A program made the position numbers and the translations under genes. The notes under the pieces are model-generated. The model had not been told where the DNA came from and did not search any database. It was given only the letters and a program-made list of their open reading frames with translations. Positions 37,621 to 50,657 of a stretch of DNA of 64,000 nt are shown here, piece by piece (position 1 is the first letter of the stretch; each line of letters starts with the position of its first letter). This stretch comes from Trichoplax adhaerens (taxonomy: Eukaryota; Placozoa; Uniplacotomia; Trichoplacea; Trichoplacidae). Location: the NCBI RefSeq assembly GCF_000150275.1, contig NW_002060951.1:253329-317328 (forward strand). Direction: 5' to 3'.

Positions 37621-40261
37621 CTCGACGATATCACACCTTCTGTACGCGACTTCTGATAGGAAAACCTAAATGAGGCTCGTCGAACTAGTGTACTGTATAG
37701 TAATAAGTTCAAAGTTGCTGGCTATGATATATTTAGTCGTCATTTGGAACTTTCCTCGCTGACAGATCTTCCATTACAGAAACATTTTCAACACCATAAA
37801 CCAAAGAAATCGAAAGACTCGTCCACTTTCACTGGCGAAAAACACCTGTGAAATGATGTACGTTAGCGCATATTTGTATCAGAATAGTGATAAATAACGC
37901 TCTTTTATGCCAATACAGCCTGAAAGATCAGCAATGTTTACAGTCCATGTCAGACGGATCATGACTACCCTTATTGAAATTGTTTTATCCATCTATTTCA
38001 GTCTCAGATTCCTCTTCTTTTTTCCTCATCTAGACAACTACGCTTTCCTTCATAATAGTCATGTTTAGAGTAGTTAAGTGCATTAATGGACTCTACTCAG
38101 TGCTAGAATTAATCGATATACATTCAAAGGTTACAGTCTATCAAGGCCAGTTGGTAATATAATAAGTAAGTATTCACCTATCAACTACCCCTTTCTTATA
38201 CCGTACAAAACAAAATGTTCAAATCCCAATATTTTTCTTACAATCCAAATGTAAGCCTTCAAAATTTCAAATTCTTGACATGCTTTTAAAAGACATGCAA
38301 GAATTGTAGAGGAGTGTCGCAACTTGTATTTTAACGGTCTATAGAGAGTAGACGAAAATTGACTTCAGTCAAGTAAAGTGGAAGAATTGCCAAAATTTGT
38401 AGAAGGTATTACAGTACTGTTAGAACTTGACATCATCGTAGACTTGCGGTACAGTACGTAATAGTAAAACACGATCATCATACTTGGTCTTGAAAATACT
38501 CCCAACTATCTACTGTATCTACCTGATTTTAACGACTGAAATTCGACTTACCGTATTGGCCTTCGAAGAGCTCTTTACTATCATTTATCATTAGTCATTA
38601 TTGTCGTAGCGACAAGAAAAAGTCGGAATAGATATACTGTATACGCGTAGAGCTATTAAAACCATTAATTTATGGAACTAGACACTGTCGACAGCCATGT
38701 TGAGTTAAGAAGTCAATCCTCCCTCATACACGCAAAATCTCCATATACATATGCGATTACGCGTACATACGAATATATCGTAAGAAAGTTATACACTGTG
38801 CAATGCACATTAGCAGTATCTGAAATGTTTTAATGAAGAAATGACTAGTTGACTTGAATCACTTCTTGGAATTCACTAAAATTGACTGAAACACTAACGT
38901 AGGTTATAATTTGTACGTGATAATTGTGGTAGTGGCAACTTGCAAGGATGTTCTGTATTTATTGTTGGAGTCTGTACTAACGTAATCCAATGCATCAGTA
39001 ATGCTACTTTCAAAACTAAATCCAAGAATCATTCTAGTGCTGATATAAACTGTTTTTTGATAGCACATTGAAAGTATTCACTAAGTTATTTGGCGATACT
39101 GTGATGACCTTTTTTCAATACATCCTATCCAGAATGTTTGTATGCTGTTGGCACTTTATCGTGTCTTCTATACTTTCGCTTTGAATGGCTCATGGAAAAT
39201 TAATTAATTATGTGCGGGTATAGCAAAAGCGATTTCTTTTTTTTCTATCACCTTGCTTGATAAAACAGCATTGAATTGCAAAGTTGAATTTCTCTACACT
39301 GAGTTTGTTAGTAAAAGATACAGTAGTATTCATTTTTGACTGATGGAATAGATTCCCTATCTACGACTATGCTTGATATTCTATTATGTTGACAATAAAT
39401 CGATCCTAATGCTGCTATGATAAATTCATATGCGCTTTTATGAATCCTAGTGGTCTTGATCTCACTTTGTTGTCACTTTCAAGTCTGCAAATAGTTTTTA
39501 GCGGCATTGAAAGACTGCAACGCTCGAGATAATTTCGCTACAGTGTTTAAAATCTTCATGATAAATGCGTACGTATACCTGGCTTTAGCTTGCATTACGT
39601 AACAAATTCGGAGAACAAAAACAGCGAGCCAACTCTGTCCTGAAATGATGTGGAGATTGCCACTTCATTTACCTGCTCAAGTCGTTACTTGGTAGCTGCA
39701 TCAAGTAGGCAATAGTGCCCTTGTTATACTTTACGGCTTATGAGCTGTATTATTTCAAAAACCCTCAATTAATTTCGATATGCTATCCTGCCCATCCTGC
39801 ACCTTACATACGTACGCTCTTGCATCTCGAGTTGAAATTTTTCTGATCCAATATGTATTTGAGCTACGATTCACATAATTGTCCATTTTATTAGTATTAC
39901 GGTTATGTGAATTGCTGTAGGTTTTGTCAATTTCTATAATTTTTAAATTTAATTTTTTATTATCGACGACATTGATTTTAATTATACAGTAATTATCGGT
40001 AGCGGAAACTAGCCCTCTATCATTAGGTAATACTGCAAATCTTTAATAAATGACAAAATACCATATTCTATAATGTACGTATAGTAGGTATAGAATACGT
40101 AATCATCTAATCTATCTTCACAATAAATTCGAATCATCATGATCAATACTGAACGATTGAAAACAACCACTGTACCTGCAGCGCTATTTCATTAATTAAT
40201 TTTAATCTAAAGTATATTTTCTTTTTCGCATGGATTTAAAGCATTTCAATTAAGTTTCAAA

Positions 40262-43200
40262 ATGACGTATAACTACGATACTGTGGATTTGGATAAGATC
40301 CTAAACGATTTAGAAAATGAAGATGATCATCCTCAAGGTAAGCAGCAATCTATATTGTACTGTTGCTTTACCTAAAGCTATCAAATAATTCTTTATCATG
40401 CCGTGCTGTTTTGCTGCTTTCAACTAGAATGATCAAATAATTCGTGTTGGTCTTATTCTTTACGTATCATTACTTCATATATATCATGAATTTATAGCAC
40501 CTCATATTTACTGACCGTGGTGTTTATTCCGTCGTATCAGATAAGCTACCTTACCTTATTATAGGATTTTAAGCTTTTTAATATCTACAATAAGATAGTT
40601 TTGATTCATATTACTATTTATCACCTATCGAAATTGTAAATGCAATAGATTTTGATTGTTGACATTGACAATTGTCATTTATATACGCGTATATTAATTA
40701 TGCACGTAGATTACTGTAGATGCATCGAATGCGAATGACTTTTGCAGCACAGCTTAATGTAGATAATGTCAATATCACATTATATATATACAGTAAGTGC
40801 ATTATATTTATCGATGTGCAGACCACTCTCTCTCTCTTGAGTCGAATATCCTTGTGTCTTCTGTTATTTTAATGTGTTACAAAGCGGCAGCGGATACACT
40901 ACTGTATTATTGTACTATATGCGTATATAGAGTATCACGGAATGATACTGCTTCAACAGCGTTAACGAGCATTGCCGTACAGTAGTATAAATTTAACACT
41001 CATTCAATCTTATTATAACGTCTATAAATGAAGTAAATTATTGTCTCTTACAACATCTAAATTTGAACGTTAGGACTATCGATGCAGCCGCCATTGTATC
41101 ATCAAAATAGCACTGTCAATCGTCCCAGTGCTATGACCCCTGACAATTACCGCAAATCAAATAATCTCAATAAGAAGCCTATTCCAGAACCAACGACCCA
41201 TCGACCATTGAATAGAAGTAATGCAGTTAAGCACCCCATACCTTCTATTAACAGTAGCTCTCACAATCGTAGCATCATGGAAGAAACCACATCCAGCAGT
41301 GTCTATCCATCATTGGCTGCATTTGAGTCATCGAATACTGGAGTAATTGAACAAGGCTATCCAAGCAGTGATAGCGCTAACGCTTTGATTAATAGTGATT
41401 ATAATAAAAATAATAATTTGCAACATAGCAGCAGCTCAGTTAACCGTAACCTATATGGCTTTCTAGCTGGACACAATTCCATTAATAGCGAAGCCAATGG
41501 GTACAGCAGCGATCCCGCTGGCGGAAATGTAATCACAACCACAAACAACGTTAGTACTAGCGACGCTGACTATTATCAGAATTTTATTAACCAAAATAGC
41601 ACCGGTAATGGCCATCCAAACCGTAGTTATAACGATAGCTCAGAGAAAAGGAGTACTAAAGTCCCCGTGCAACCTTCATCTGATAATGAAAGTGATAATG
41701 AGTGGGAAACTATGCTGGATAAATATGCATCACCTATACATGTAAATGACAAGACTGGTAATCAAGCGAATTCTGCTACTCCTACATCTACCTCAATTGC
41801 TAGCAATACTAATCATGGTAATGCGCAAATGCCTAGTTCTGGCCAAATCAATAATTCTACCAATGAACTCAGTACTGCTTTAGATATTGATAATATTTTG
41901 CCGAAGTTCGATATTGCAAGCCTTAAATCTGATTTCAATTCAATACCATCTTCTGGTAGTTCATTACATCCTACTTCAAGTAATGATATTGCCCCAGAAA
42001 CAAATAGTACTAAATTAAAAACACCGAGTAACCATTATACAGGAAATTTATCGCATCAACCTAAAGTTGATGCGGATTCTAACGAAGCTCCTACAAGTTT
42101 TGAGAACTCTCAGTCTACTCAACATGTTTCAATGGTTCCTACTTCTCATGACAACAGGATTGTATCGCCTGAAGGTGACATTACTCAAGGATTGGTATCT
42201 TTTTCGAACAATGATAACATTAATATTAATCATGATTTAGAAAATAATGTTGTATGGGATAAATCTGAAAACAATGATGCAGCTCCCTTACATAAAGAGA
42301 GAAACGATGAGATATCTACTATAGGAATTGTAAATACCGAGATAAACGCTATCAGCAATGTGAATAACCATGAAAATTTCAGTTTAACTGATACAACATC
42401 AGTTGATACGTCAAGCATGTTTCAAGATAAACAAAATCTTAGCAATTTTTCAACGAATAAAACCAATAATCAAGAATCATCAACATCTACCTCATCTGAT
42501 AAAAATAGAAATAACAATGAAGTAAGTAGCAGTTACAACAATATTTCAACCCAGCTGGAAAGTGTGTCCGGATCTTTCAAGAATTCTCACCAAAGTACAT
42601 CGGATAAACTCTCAACCGACATTTTATCGCCAGTATCAATCATTGATAACACAAACAATCATGTTAATGATACTAGTAGTGAATTTACTGTAAAAAATGA
42701 TGTTACAGCTAAGAATAACGCTTTCAGCAACTTGCCAGACTTAAACGGTCGTATCAGTGGAGGAATGAAGTTACCAGAAAAATTCGGTAGCGATCAACCT
42801 GTTAAGAATTTCGTAGAATCTGCCAGCAAAAGTGGTGATAATACTATTTCTACTGTTCATGAGTCAATCGAAAAGACTAATTATAATGTGTCAGGTGTGA
42901 TAGATAACGAAAAAGATAGAATTAGTTCAGAGTCTAGCATCGCTCGCTCTCTCTTGACTGATTTTCAAGATAAGAACTCAAATGACGATAAGGCAGCTAA
43001 GATTGATAATGAATTAAACTATGATAACGATACCTTACCACTTGCTTTGACTAATGGTAATGATTCTGCTACCGAAAAGATATCTACAGAAAGTTTTGAG
43101 CTCGATAATTTAATTTTAGATCCTTTGTACGAAGTTAAAAAACGTGATACAACGGAGAATTTGGACTCGAATGATCTATCATCTTTGTTAGACATTAACT

Positions 43201-46200
43201 TCTCTACTGTCACCGTTACTCCGAATTCTGCTAATAGCATAACAAGTATCTCTTGTGCTGAAAACGTATCTCCCACCATTAAGACTGGTGATATTGATAT
43301 TTCAAATAAAGAGACTATAGCGGATTCTATTTTAGAGCGACAAGTTTTAACCGATCAGGAAAAAGTGAGCGACCACGAGGAGAAATCATTAGAATCTAAA
43401 TCATGCAACGAATCACTACTTATTGACAGTCATGGTAGTAATCAAGTTGATGCTAGCCATAACCAAGAAAATTCAAACGTATCTGATTTACATTTGGATA
43501 AGGATGATCTTTCTTCTGATATCAAATCTGTAGGCATTAAAATAAACCCAGAGTATATTACAACAAATATACCCTACAGCAAGGACGTAATAGAAAATGA
43601 AGGGGCTAATAATTTAGATATCACTAGTAGTGAAGAAACTGCAAATGAAAAGTCATCAATTATTAATACAGGAAATACACCTGAAGGGAATATTCTGTCT
43701 GATAGCAATATGGACTATCTTTCAAGTGATAATATTCCCGTAATCGACGATCTCTTATCTGGTGTAATGAACGAATTAAATGGTAATGAAGATTATCATC
43801 AAGAAATCAACGATAATATTACTAACAGTGGAGGTAGGTTTGTTAGCAGAATTGATTTATCAGATACAGTGGCTTAGAAATTGACTTAAAAATCACTAAA
43901 TGAAAACAATTCATGCTGTTGCAGGTGATGTAGCTGAAACTGATATAGAAAATCCATCTTCAAATGCAACTACAGTTTCTGTAAATAATTCGATGGAAGT
44001 TAACTCTCATCCCAATAATGTTACAGATAACGGCAACTCCTTACAAGAATCTGAAGATAACTTTTTACGTTTGACTGACGATGTAGATTTAATTAGCGGC
44101 AGCAATGCGCTATCACAATGCATGGATCTTGTTCTTAATATGGATAATCTGGAGCAGTTTCCCGAGGAACCAGTTTCGGAAGCAGCAGTAAAAGGTGATG
44201 TATTGCCGTCTACAAATACTATGAATGATGTCATGCCACATGATGAGTACAATGGAATTAAAAATACGCTTGAAACCTTGACAAATGGTAGAGACAACAG
44301 CCAAGTTAATGATAGATTATTAACGACGGCTACGGTAGACGCTTTGATTCCAAGTAATGCGGAGCGTGCACCTGGCCATCTTACTGATAACAACAATGTA
44401 CCAAGCTCAAGCGGTACATTTAGCGAAGAAAATTTTATGCAGACTTCAATCAATCCACAGATTAACGAAATGAGTTTAGTCGACGTTAGTAATGGATTAC
44501 ATTCTGATATTGCAAGTGATCAAGTCTCCAATCAGAACATACCGACAGAAAATATAGTTGATGATATTAACAATAATGTTGCCGAAGCTGCAGCTTCTAG
44601 CAATCATAATGTTGGCCAGTCTGATGGAGGCACATCCAATTTAGCCAGTAGCGGGAGGTCAAATAAAGTTGGTAGAAGAAGCGTCAGGTTTGCTCCTACA
44701 GCAGAATATATTGGCATAGAAAATGTAACAGATGATGGTTTGCCAACATCTCAACCTCAGGTTCTTCGTCGTAATATTCCAATTGACCAGAGCTACCGAG
44801 TTGGTTTGGCTAGTCAGAGTCCTCCAGATAATGAAATACCTTCAACTGGATCTACACCAACAAATAGAGATGACCTTCCTAGTTATAGCCTTGGAAATCA
44901 GGCCGACAATCTAGCTGGCAGTCCTAATAATTTTGTAAGTAATGATGCTACAGGCAACATGCCTCAACCTGACGTAAGTACATCCTCTGCTGATTACGTA
45001 CCCATTACTCCTGCATTTCCTGGACTCGGATTTGAACGACCAACTTGGGTGTCGGATACGGAGGCCGTTCAGTGTATGCAATGTGGGGTTAAATTCACAG
45101 TTTTAAAAAGGCGTCACCATTGCCGCGCATGTGGGCAGGTAAATGGACTTTGCATATCGCAATACGTGTGTAGTCTTAAATTATATCCCTCATATAAAAA
45201 CTTGATATTTTAGGTCTTATGTGCTGCTTGTTGTAGCATGAAATTTGTGTTGACCTTTCTGAGTAATAAACCCTCTAGAGTTTGCCATATATGTTACCAG
45301 TACTTAAATCAACAACAGCAGCATCCCATTCGAGAACCAGCGCCATCTTATGAAGAAGCAATGCGAGCTCCTCAGCCTCTAGATTATCAAACCGAAATAG
45401 CTGCGGGTTCTGCCATAGCTTCTACCACTGGCATGATCACACCACCGACGAATTTTCAACCTATATCTGTACAATCTTTAAGTCAACCAAGTACGAATGT
45501 TGTTTCTTCTTCTCCAAATACTAATGAAGTGCCTCAGGTTGCTTCCGGTAGTGAAACTAGCGTAGCTGAGGCCGCCAGTAGTCCAGATAACAGCAGGAGA
45601 GAAGGTAAAGACTGTAATGAATTGGTCATCGCCTTTATAGATTATCTTGAATTTAACGTTATTAATTTTTATTTCTCTAAGGTCAAGCATTATCTAATAA
45701 TGGAGAGTCTAATGAAAGTGACAATAGGGGTGATACCGACGAAGGAAGGCAATTAAGTGGTATATTTTATGTTTATGTTGTTAAATTTCTGAAAAGTTAA
45801 TTGTTACAATGACTGTTGTTAATTATTTATCTACCATGATGTAGAGATTGAAGTTTGTACACGAAAACTACTCTCATTTACCATTAGTGAACGTGTTCGC
45901 GTAAAGGTCAAACTAGCAAACTGTAAGTAGCATGTATGAATTTCTCTTTAACTGTGTACCACATCACTGACCTTCCTTCATTCCTACAAATCAAATCTGT
46001 TACTTCCATTTAGATGCTGAAAGATTTTGTTGGTGCTTCTGTACGAGTGGATTATCGAACTATGGCCAGCAGGAATTGGTTATTGCTCAGTTAAATTTTG
46101 TTTGTAGTAGCATTTTCAAAATTAACTTAACCTTTTCCAATACTAATTCTTGTTCGGTTAGGTAATTGTTTTGGAACGATTAAGTACTGACGATGTTGTT

Positions 46201-48329
46201 CCTCGTGGCATGTTAAAATTTTTTAAAGTGATATATAGACAGGCCAAGCAAGGTATGCATCTAAATTGGGATTGTATTCGAAAAATTAAGCTGAATACTA
46301 TTTGCACAAATTAATATTGTAGGCGTACATGTCCGAAATATGGACTACACAACCTTTACTTCCCCTCATCTTGGTCATAGTGATATAAGCGCATGTCTTT
46401 TCATTGAACATGCCGGCCAGGTAGCCACAGTGATTTAGATTTAACAATTTTTTCAACTCTGCAAACTGCCTACTCAATTGAAGATGTTTTTATTTAGCCA
46501 CTCATCAATTTAGTTATTCCCAAATCACCCTACCTATTTGGACTACTTATTCATCGTAATGAACTGGTATGGGCTAGGGCTTTCCCTCTCCGACTTTTAG
46601 TAGGTCTCGGGAACTATTACAAAGGTAAAGCTTTGCTTAGTACAGTACCCAAAAGATTAGACCGTTGTTATAGATAGGGATCGAATAACGCACTAATAAC
46701 GATTTAAATGTTAAAATGATTTCGAAGTTTATAATATAATGTAAACTTGTACGTGGTAGAATATCCTTATCCGATCTGGAGTTATCGAGATCGTCAAGCC
46801 CTCTTCTCTGAAATTGGTCATACCATAATGCGATTACTAATCGTAAGAATGATATTGGCTTATTAAAACTCTTTGAAATATATCATGGGTTCGTAAATAT
46901 TAAATAGTCAGGTGCATATTCATGTTCTATTAGGATTTCGACTCTGGACAGTACACATTGGAGCGCATACCAGGACTTATTGTGCATTTAGAAAAGCGTA
47001 AAGTTACAATTACAATGGCCATGGACCAACATGATAAGGTCTCTACTTTGCAAAGTAAATACTAGCACAGAGACAATGTTTCTAAAAATTCTATATCATG
47101 TATAATTATAGATATTGAAAGTCTTGAGTAAAAGCGATGAAAGGGTCTTAGCCTTTGGAGCAAACTTCAGTCCATTGGCTGACTCTGTACTGGTATGTAC
47201 GCAAACGGATGGAGCCTATAAAGCTCAGATTATGTCAAGACCTGGATATGACAGAAATAGTAAGATTCATTGTAACTAATTGCAATTAACTACCGTATCA
47301 CTCCATTTTTGATAGCTTGAATCTTAATTTAACCTTTTCTTTTAATAATAGCGATTGGAGCCAATTTTATCGTACTGAACTGTTCCTTAAAATCTGATAG
47401 CTCTTCGAGGATCAAAACTACAATCGTAGAAGGTTGATGCCTAGTATTAATTTTGTAACTCTATTCTAGTGTAATAGTATTTTAATAACAAATTTAGTAA
47501 TTTGCAATATATTCAACAAATAACATTAACAAAAAATCTTTACTGTTGCAGATGGTATAATGATGCAATTAAATACGGATGCTAACCGTTGCATAAGAGA
47601 TGCTATTAGCAATATGACAGATTGTACAGTGGAGGGACATATAGCAACAAATGATGAAGCACCTTTAACAACAGAAGATGATTTGGTTGTTATCAAGTGG
47701 ACACCGAGTGATTGTACCGCAAATTTAGGGTAAGCGATAGGTGTATTTTCGATTTTATGCGTCGTTTTTCTGAATGATCGTTTATGTAAATTTTGTAGCG
47801 TAATAAGTCATGTTGATGGCATGTCGCTGGCTGGGATTAAAAGTCTCGATATTTATGAACCAGTTCTAAATAAAAAGAAATCGAAAACCAAAGCTGCTCT
47901 ACGCTGGACTAAATTGTTTTATCTGGATAGTGGGAGTGGAGGTCATGCTGAAATTGCTACAACATTTGCTGAGATGTTGGCGCAAGCTATACATTCAGCT
48001 CTAGAACCATCAGAGGAATTATTTGTTGCAAAGAGCATCAGAGAATTCGCTGTAAGAGTGACGCTTGATGGTGAAACGGTAATGACAAGTCGATATACTT
48101 GAATATCGTGGTTATAAGTTATAATTTAAAAATGGCAATTAAATACTAACGCTATGCCACCTGGTTTATTTTTAACTTTTGATAGCATACGGAATACAAG
48201 GCTGGGTACCGAGGACAGCCACTGCCAGAAGAACTTATTGAACAATTTGATGAATGTTTAATTCCGCTGTTACATCAAACCGGCTCTTCTATAACTAGCT
48301 GCATTGAGTTACTTTTTCGTGTATATTAA
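40262..48329 (+). CDS. ZFYVE9: FYVE-domain endosomal protein, SARA/endofin family
   Basis: Orthologue of the vertebrate pair ZFYVE9 (SARA) and ZFYVE16 (endofin), early-endosome PI3P-binding scaffolds in TGF-beta/BMP signalling. Exons: 40262-40337, 41074-43833, 43925-45138, 45214-45604, 45682-45759, 45845-45922, 46014-46078, 46162-46252, 46323-46420, 46498-46624, 46760-46842, 46934-47038, 47112-47259, 47352-47432, 47552-47729, 47799-48078, 48186-48329; 1998 residues, all phases consistent. The start MTYNYDTVDLDKILNDLEN resembles the family N-terminus. Residues 27-1310 are a Ser/Asn/Asp-rich low-complexity stretch, mostly in one 2760-nt exon. FYVE at about 1320-1381: WVSD, CMQC, KRRHHCRACG, CAACC, RVCHIC. 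The C-terminal SARA/endofin domain follows (for example FPLRLLVGLGNYYK, SEIGHTIMRLL, ISHVDGMSLAG). It cannot be assigned to one paralogue by eye. Confidence 0.95.
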
Positions 48330-49978
48330 TGATGTGTAAGAAATTTTGTATATGCATATGACCTTACTTGGTGGATTCATTATAAGCTATTACGATTTGT
48401 TAACCTCGTTATGATTTTAATGATATGGATATACCCATAATAGCATATATGATTAATATTGCTGATTATCACATCACTACAGTGTTTCTTCAAGTTGTTG
48501 CCTAGCACAACATTGACTTCGGCCGTCATGATAACCAAGTGCAATATTTACCGTGTCTAAGAAATATCCTAGCGAAATATTTAGAAGAGATCTTCAGCAG
48601 GAATGTTATAATTTATTTGATATGTTTGATCCATGCACGGTTGTGCTTAAGATATTATATACGGCATACATATAAAATCACTAACTGATACTAAGCAACA
48701 TTATTATATTATATGGAAATTAACCGTTGATTAATTATAATCTGAAATTATATCACTACTTTTATAATGTGTATACAGCATCGTAGATTACTTCAATATT
48801 ATTCGGTAACTACTGATTGATTGTAGCTATTAAGAAATTATTTCGATTATGCATATTATCACAAATGAATTTTTGGGATTATGGATGTCTGTATTATATA
48901 ACACTATTTAAAATTTGGGTTAAATTTTTCAACTTATTGTTAATGTGTAGCAAATTATATCTTAAAATGCTGTTCTATTTATATTTTAATTAAGCTACGC
49001 TCACTTTTCGTTAGAATAAGTTGATATTGCATCTCGCCATGGATGGAGTGATCGAAAATAATTATTTACCATTAATAATACGAAAATGATCAGGATCAAT
49101 AAACATTATTATACCATAGGTTTTTGAGGAATAGCTTGTGGATTGAACTGATAGATTGAAAATATTACTAATGTATGATACGTACTAAGCTATGATGTAC
49201 GGCAGATCTTAATTACAGAATACACCGTCGGTATTGGAGTAGAAGAAATGAATACGAATTCTTGGTCATACTGTAGATTTATTAATAGTTTCATAGACAT
49301 TACCTTGTATTATGTGTAGCACCAGAATTCCGCTTATTTGATATTATACAATTATTATTGAATTTGTAATGCTGATATCGATGGCTGATTGATTTTCTAG
49401 ATACCTTACCTTTGGAAAATTTGGCTGATGACTTGAATACTCGATAGCTTATCTATTTACTAATATACTGTACGTGAGTGTACTGTATGTATGTCATACA
49501 TATGAGTAAGTAGGTAGACAAGGAGAGCTAGGCGTAAGAGGAAATTATTTGTGATTACAAAACGGATATTTGGGGATTCGTTGTTCGATTCTAATACGTT
49601 AAGTTTGGTATATTTCGCGTATTACCCGAGTATAAGTGTTGCTATCGAATGGTCTGACTGATGTACAGTACGTTATACTGTACTGTAGTAGGCACGAATG
49701 CTATAGGTAAAAGACATCAGTAAAGAACGAACTTCAAAGCAAAGCCAGTTTATTAGTTATCGATATAACTTGCATCAAGTTGATAACAATGTTCATGGAA
49801 ATTAGAGCGAAAATATATTACAGAAACGGTTATTCAGGTCAGAACCATACTTAAAATAAAAGTTTTCCATAAAAGATCCTTTAAAAGTGAGTAGGCCATG
49901 GATATGCAATTCTAGGATCATGTATTACGTAATGTTGCTGGATGGTAAGACCAATAGTAATAGGCTATAACAATTTTT
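48330..49978. other. Convergent intergenic region, FYVE gene and NDUFB7
   Basis: About 1.6 kb of AT-rich sequence with one short TACTGTA patch near 49460-49500 and another near 49665-49690. TTTATT at 49749-49754 could be the minus-strand polyadenylation signal of NDUFB7, 225 bp past its stop. Nothing else is recognised. Confidence 0.55.
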
Positions 49979-50657
49979 TTAATTTTTCAATCCTGCAAGT
50001 TTCTTCAATCTCTCGTTTTCTTTAACTCTACCCATAAAACTGTCATGATAGAATAATATTGCATATCAGAGAATTGTATTGAACACGAGTTTTATCTATC
50101 TTTTAATTATCTCTTTACATCCATAGTACGTATATAATAGCAACAGTAATCAGTCTTTCAAGATACTAGTTGACTGATGGCAACAATATCAATTTCAATC
50201 AACATTAACGACTGAACAGATTGCACTAATGCGTGAGTCGGTCACCATCATATCGATCTTGTATCGGATAAGTTAAGCAAAAGTCTTGTCGGTTGAAAAG
50301 CTAATTTTCATTTTATGTCATCCGACATATTGTATTGAAAAGTACTTACTCTTCATATTCGCATTCATGCCAAGCATGTCGTTCATGTTGACATCTCCAA
50401 GGTAGGTAATAGTTTTCTTTCCTGCATTTCATCAGAGGGATATAAACATGAGCGCAAAAGTCACGACGGTGCAATGGAACTTTTGCATCTTCCATTTCCT
50501 GGGCCGTAACTTGCATTTCTATCAATAAGAAATAATTTATCATAGAGTTCAGTATTGGTTGATAAACTGCCCGACTTCAACTATCATGACAGGCGTGGAA
50601 TAATGCTTAAAATATCATCGTACTTTTATTAGGATAGCAGGGTTTATTGTCAGCCAT
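49979..50657 (-). CDS. NDUFB7: NADH dehydrogenase 1 beta subcomplex subunit 7 (complex I B18)
   Basis: Accessory complex I subunit of the CHCH fold, on the intermembrane-space side of the inner mitochondrial membrane. Minus-strand exons: 50624-50657 (inferred), 50350-50518 and 49979-50039; 87 residues. The core HRRDFCAHVYIPLMKC then CQHERHAWHEC gives twin CX9C motifs (Cys33/43 and Cys54/64), the pattern for two disulphides and Mia40-dependent import. The C-terminus, DFMGRVKENERLKKLAGLKN, matches the start of the family's basic tail but is much shorter than human (137 residues in all). Exon 1 (MADNKPCYPNK) is chosen because its GTACGA donor gives the right phase. It lacks the human N-myristoylated Gly2 and the family's proline-rich leader, so a further upstream exon is possible. 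Confidence 0.9.

Larger units (their letters stand above)
35717..40261. other. Repeat-rich intergenic region, WDR83OS to FYVE gene
   Basis: Contains a 42-bp palindrome (35827-35868), pentamer arrays (35884-36078, and within 37140-37290) and a tandem duplication (36962-37620). From about 37700 to 40261 I see only AT-rich sequence without recognisable exons. Open frames such as 36440-36646 have no identifiable product. Promoters for the two divergent genes must be at its ends. Confidence 0.6.

Noticed and set aside
43834-43924. Frame break between the two long FYVE-gene frames as a pseudogene lesion
   Set aside because: A GTAGGT donor at 43834 and gcag acceptor at 43924 remove the stop and keep phase; this is an ordinary 91-bp intron.
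45472-45690. Minus-strand frames opposite FYVE-gene exons (also 42230-42418, 43019-43279, 44007-44453)
   Set aside because: Shadows of strong coding sequence on the plus strand.
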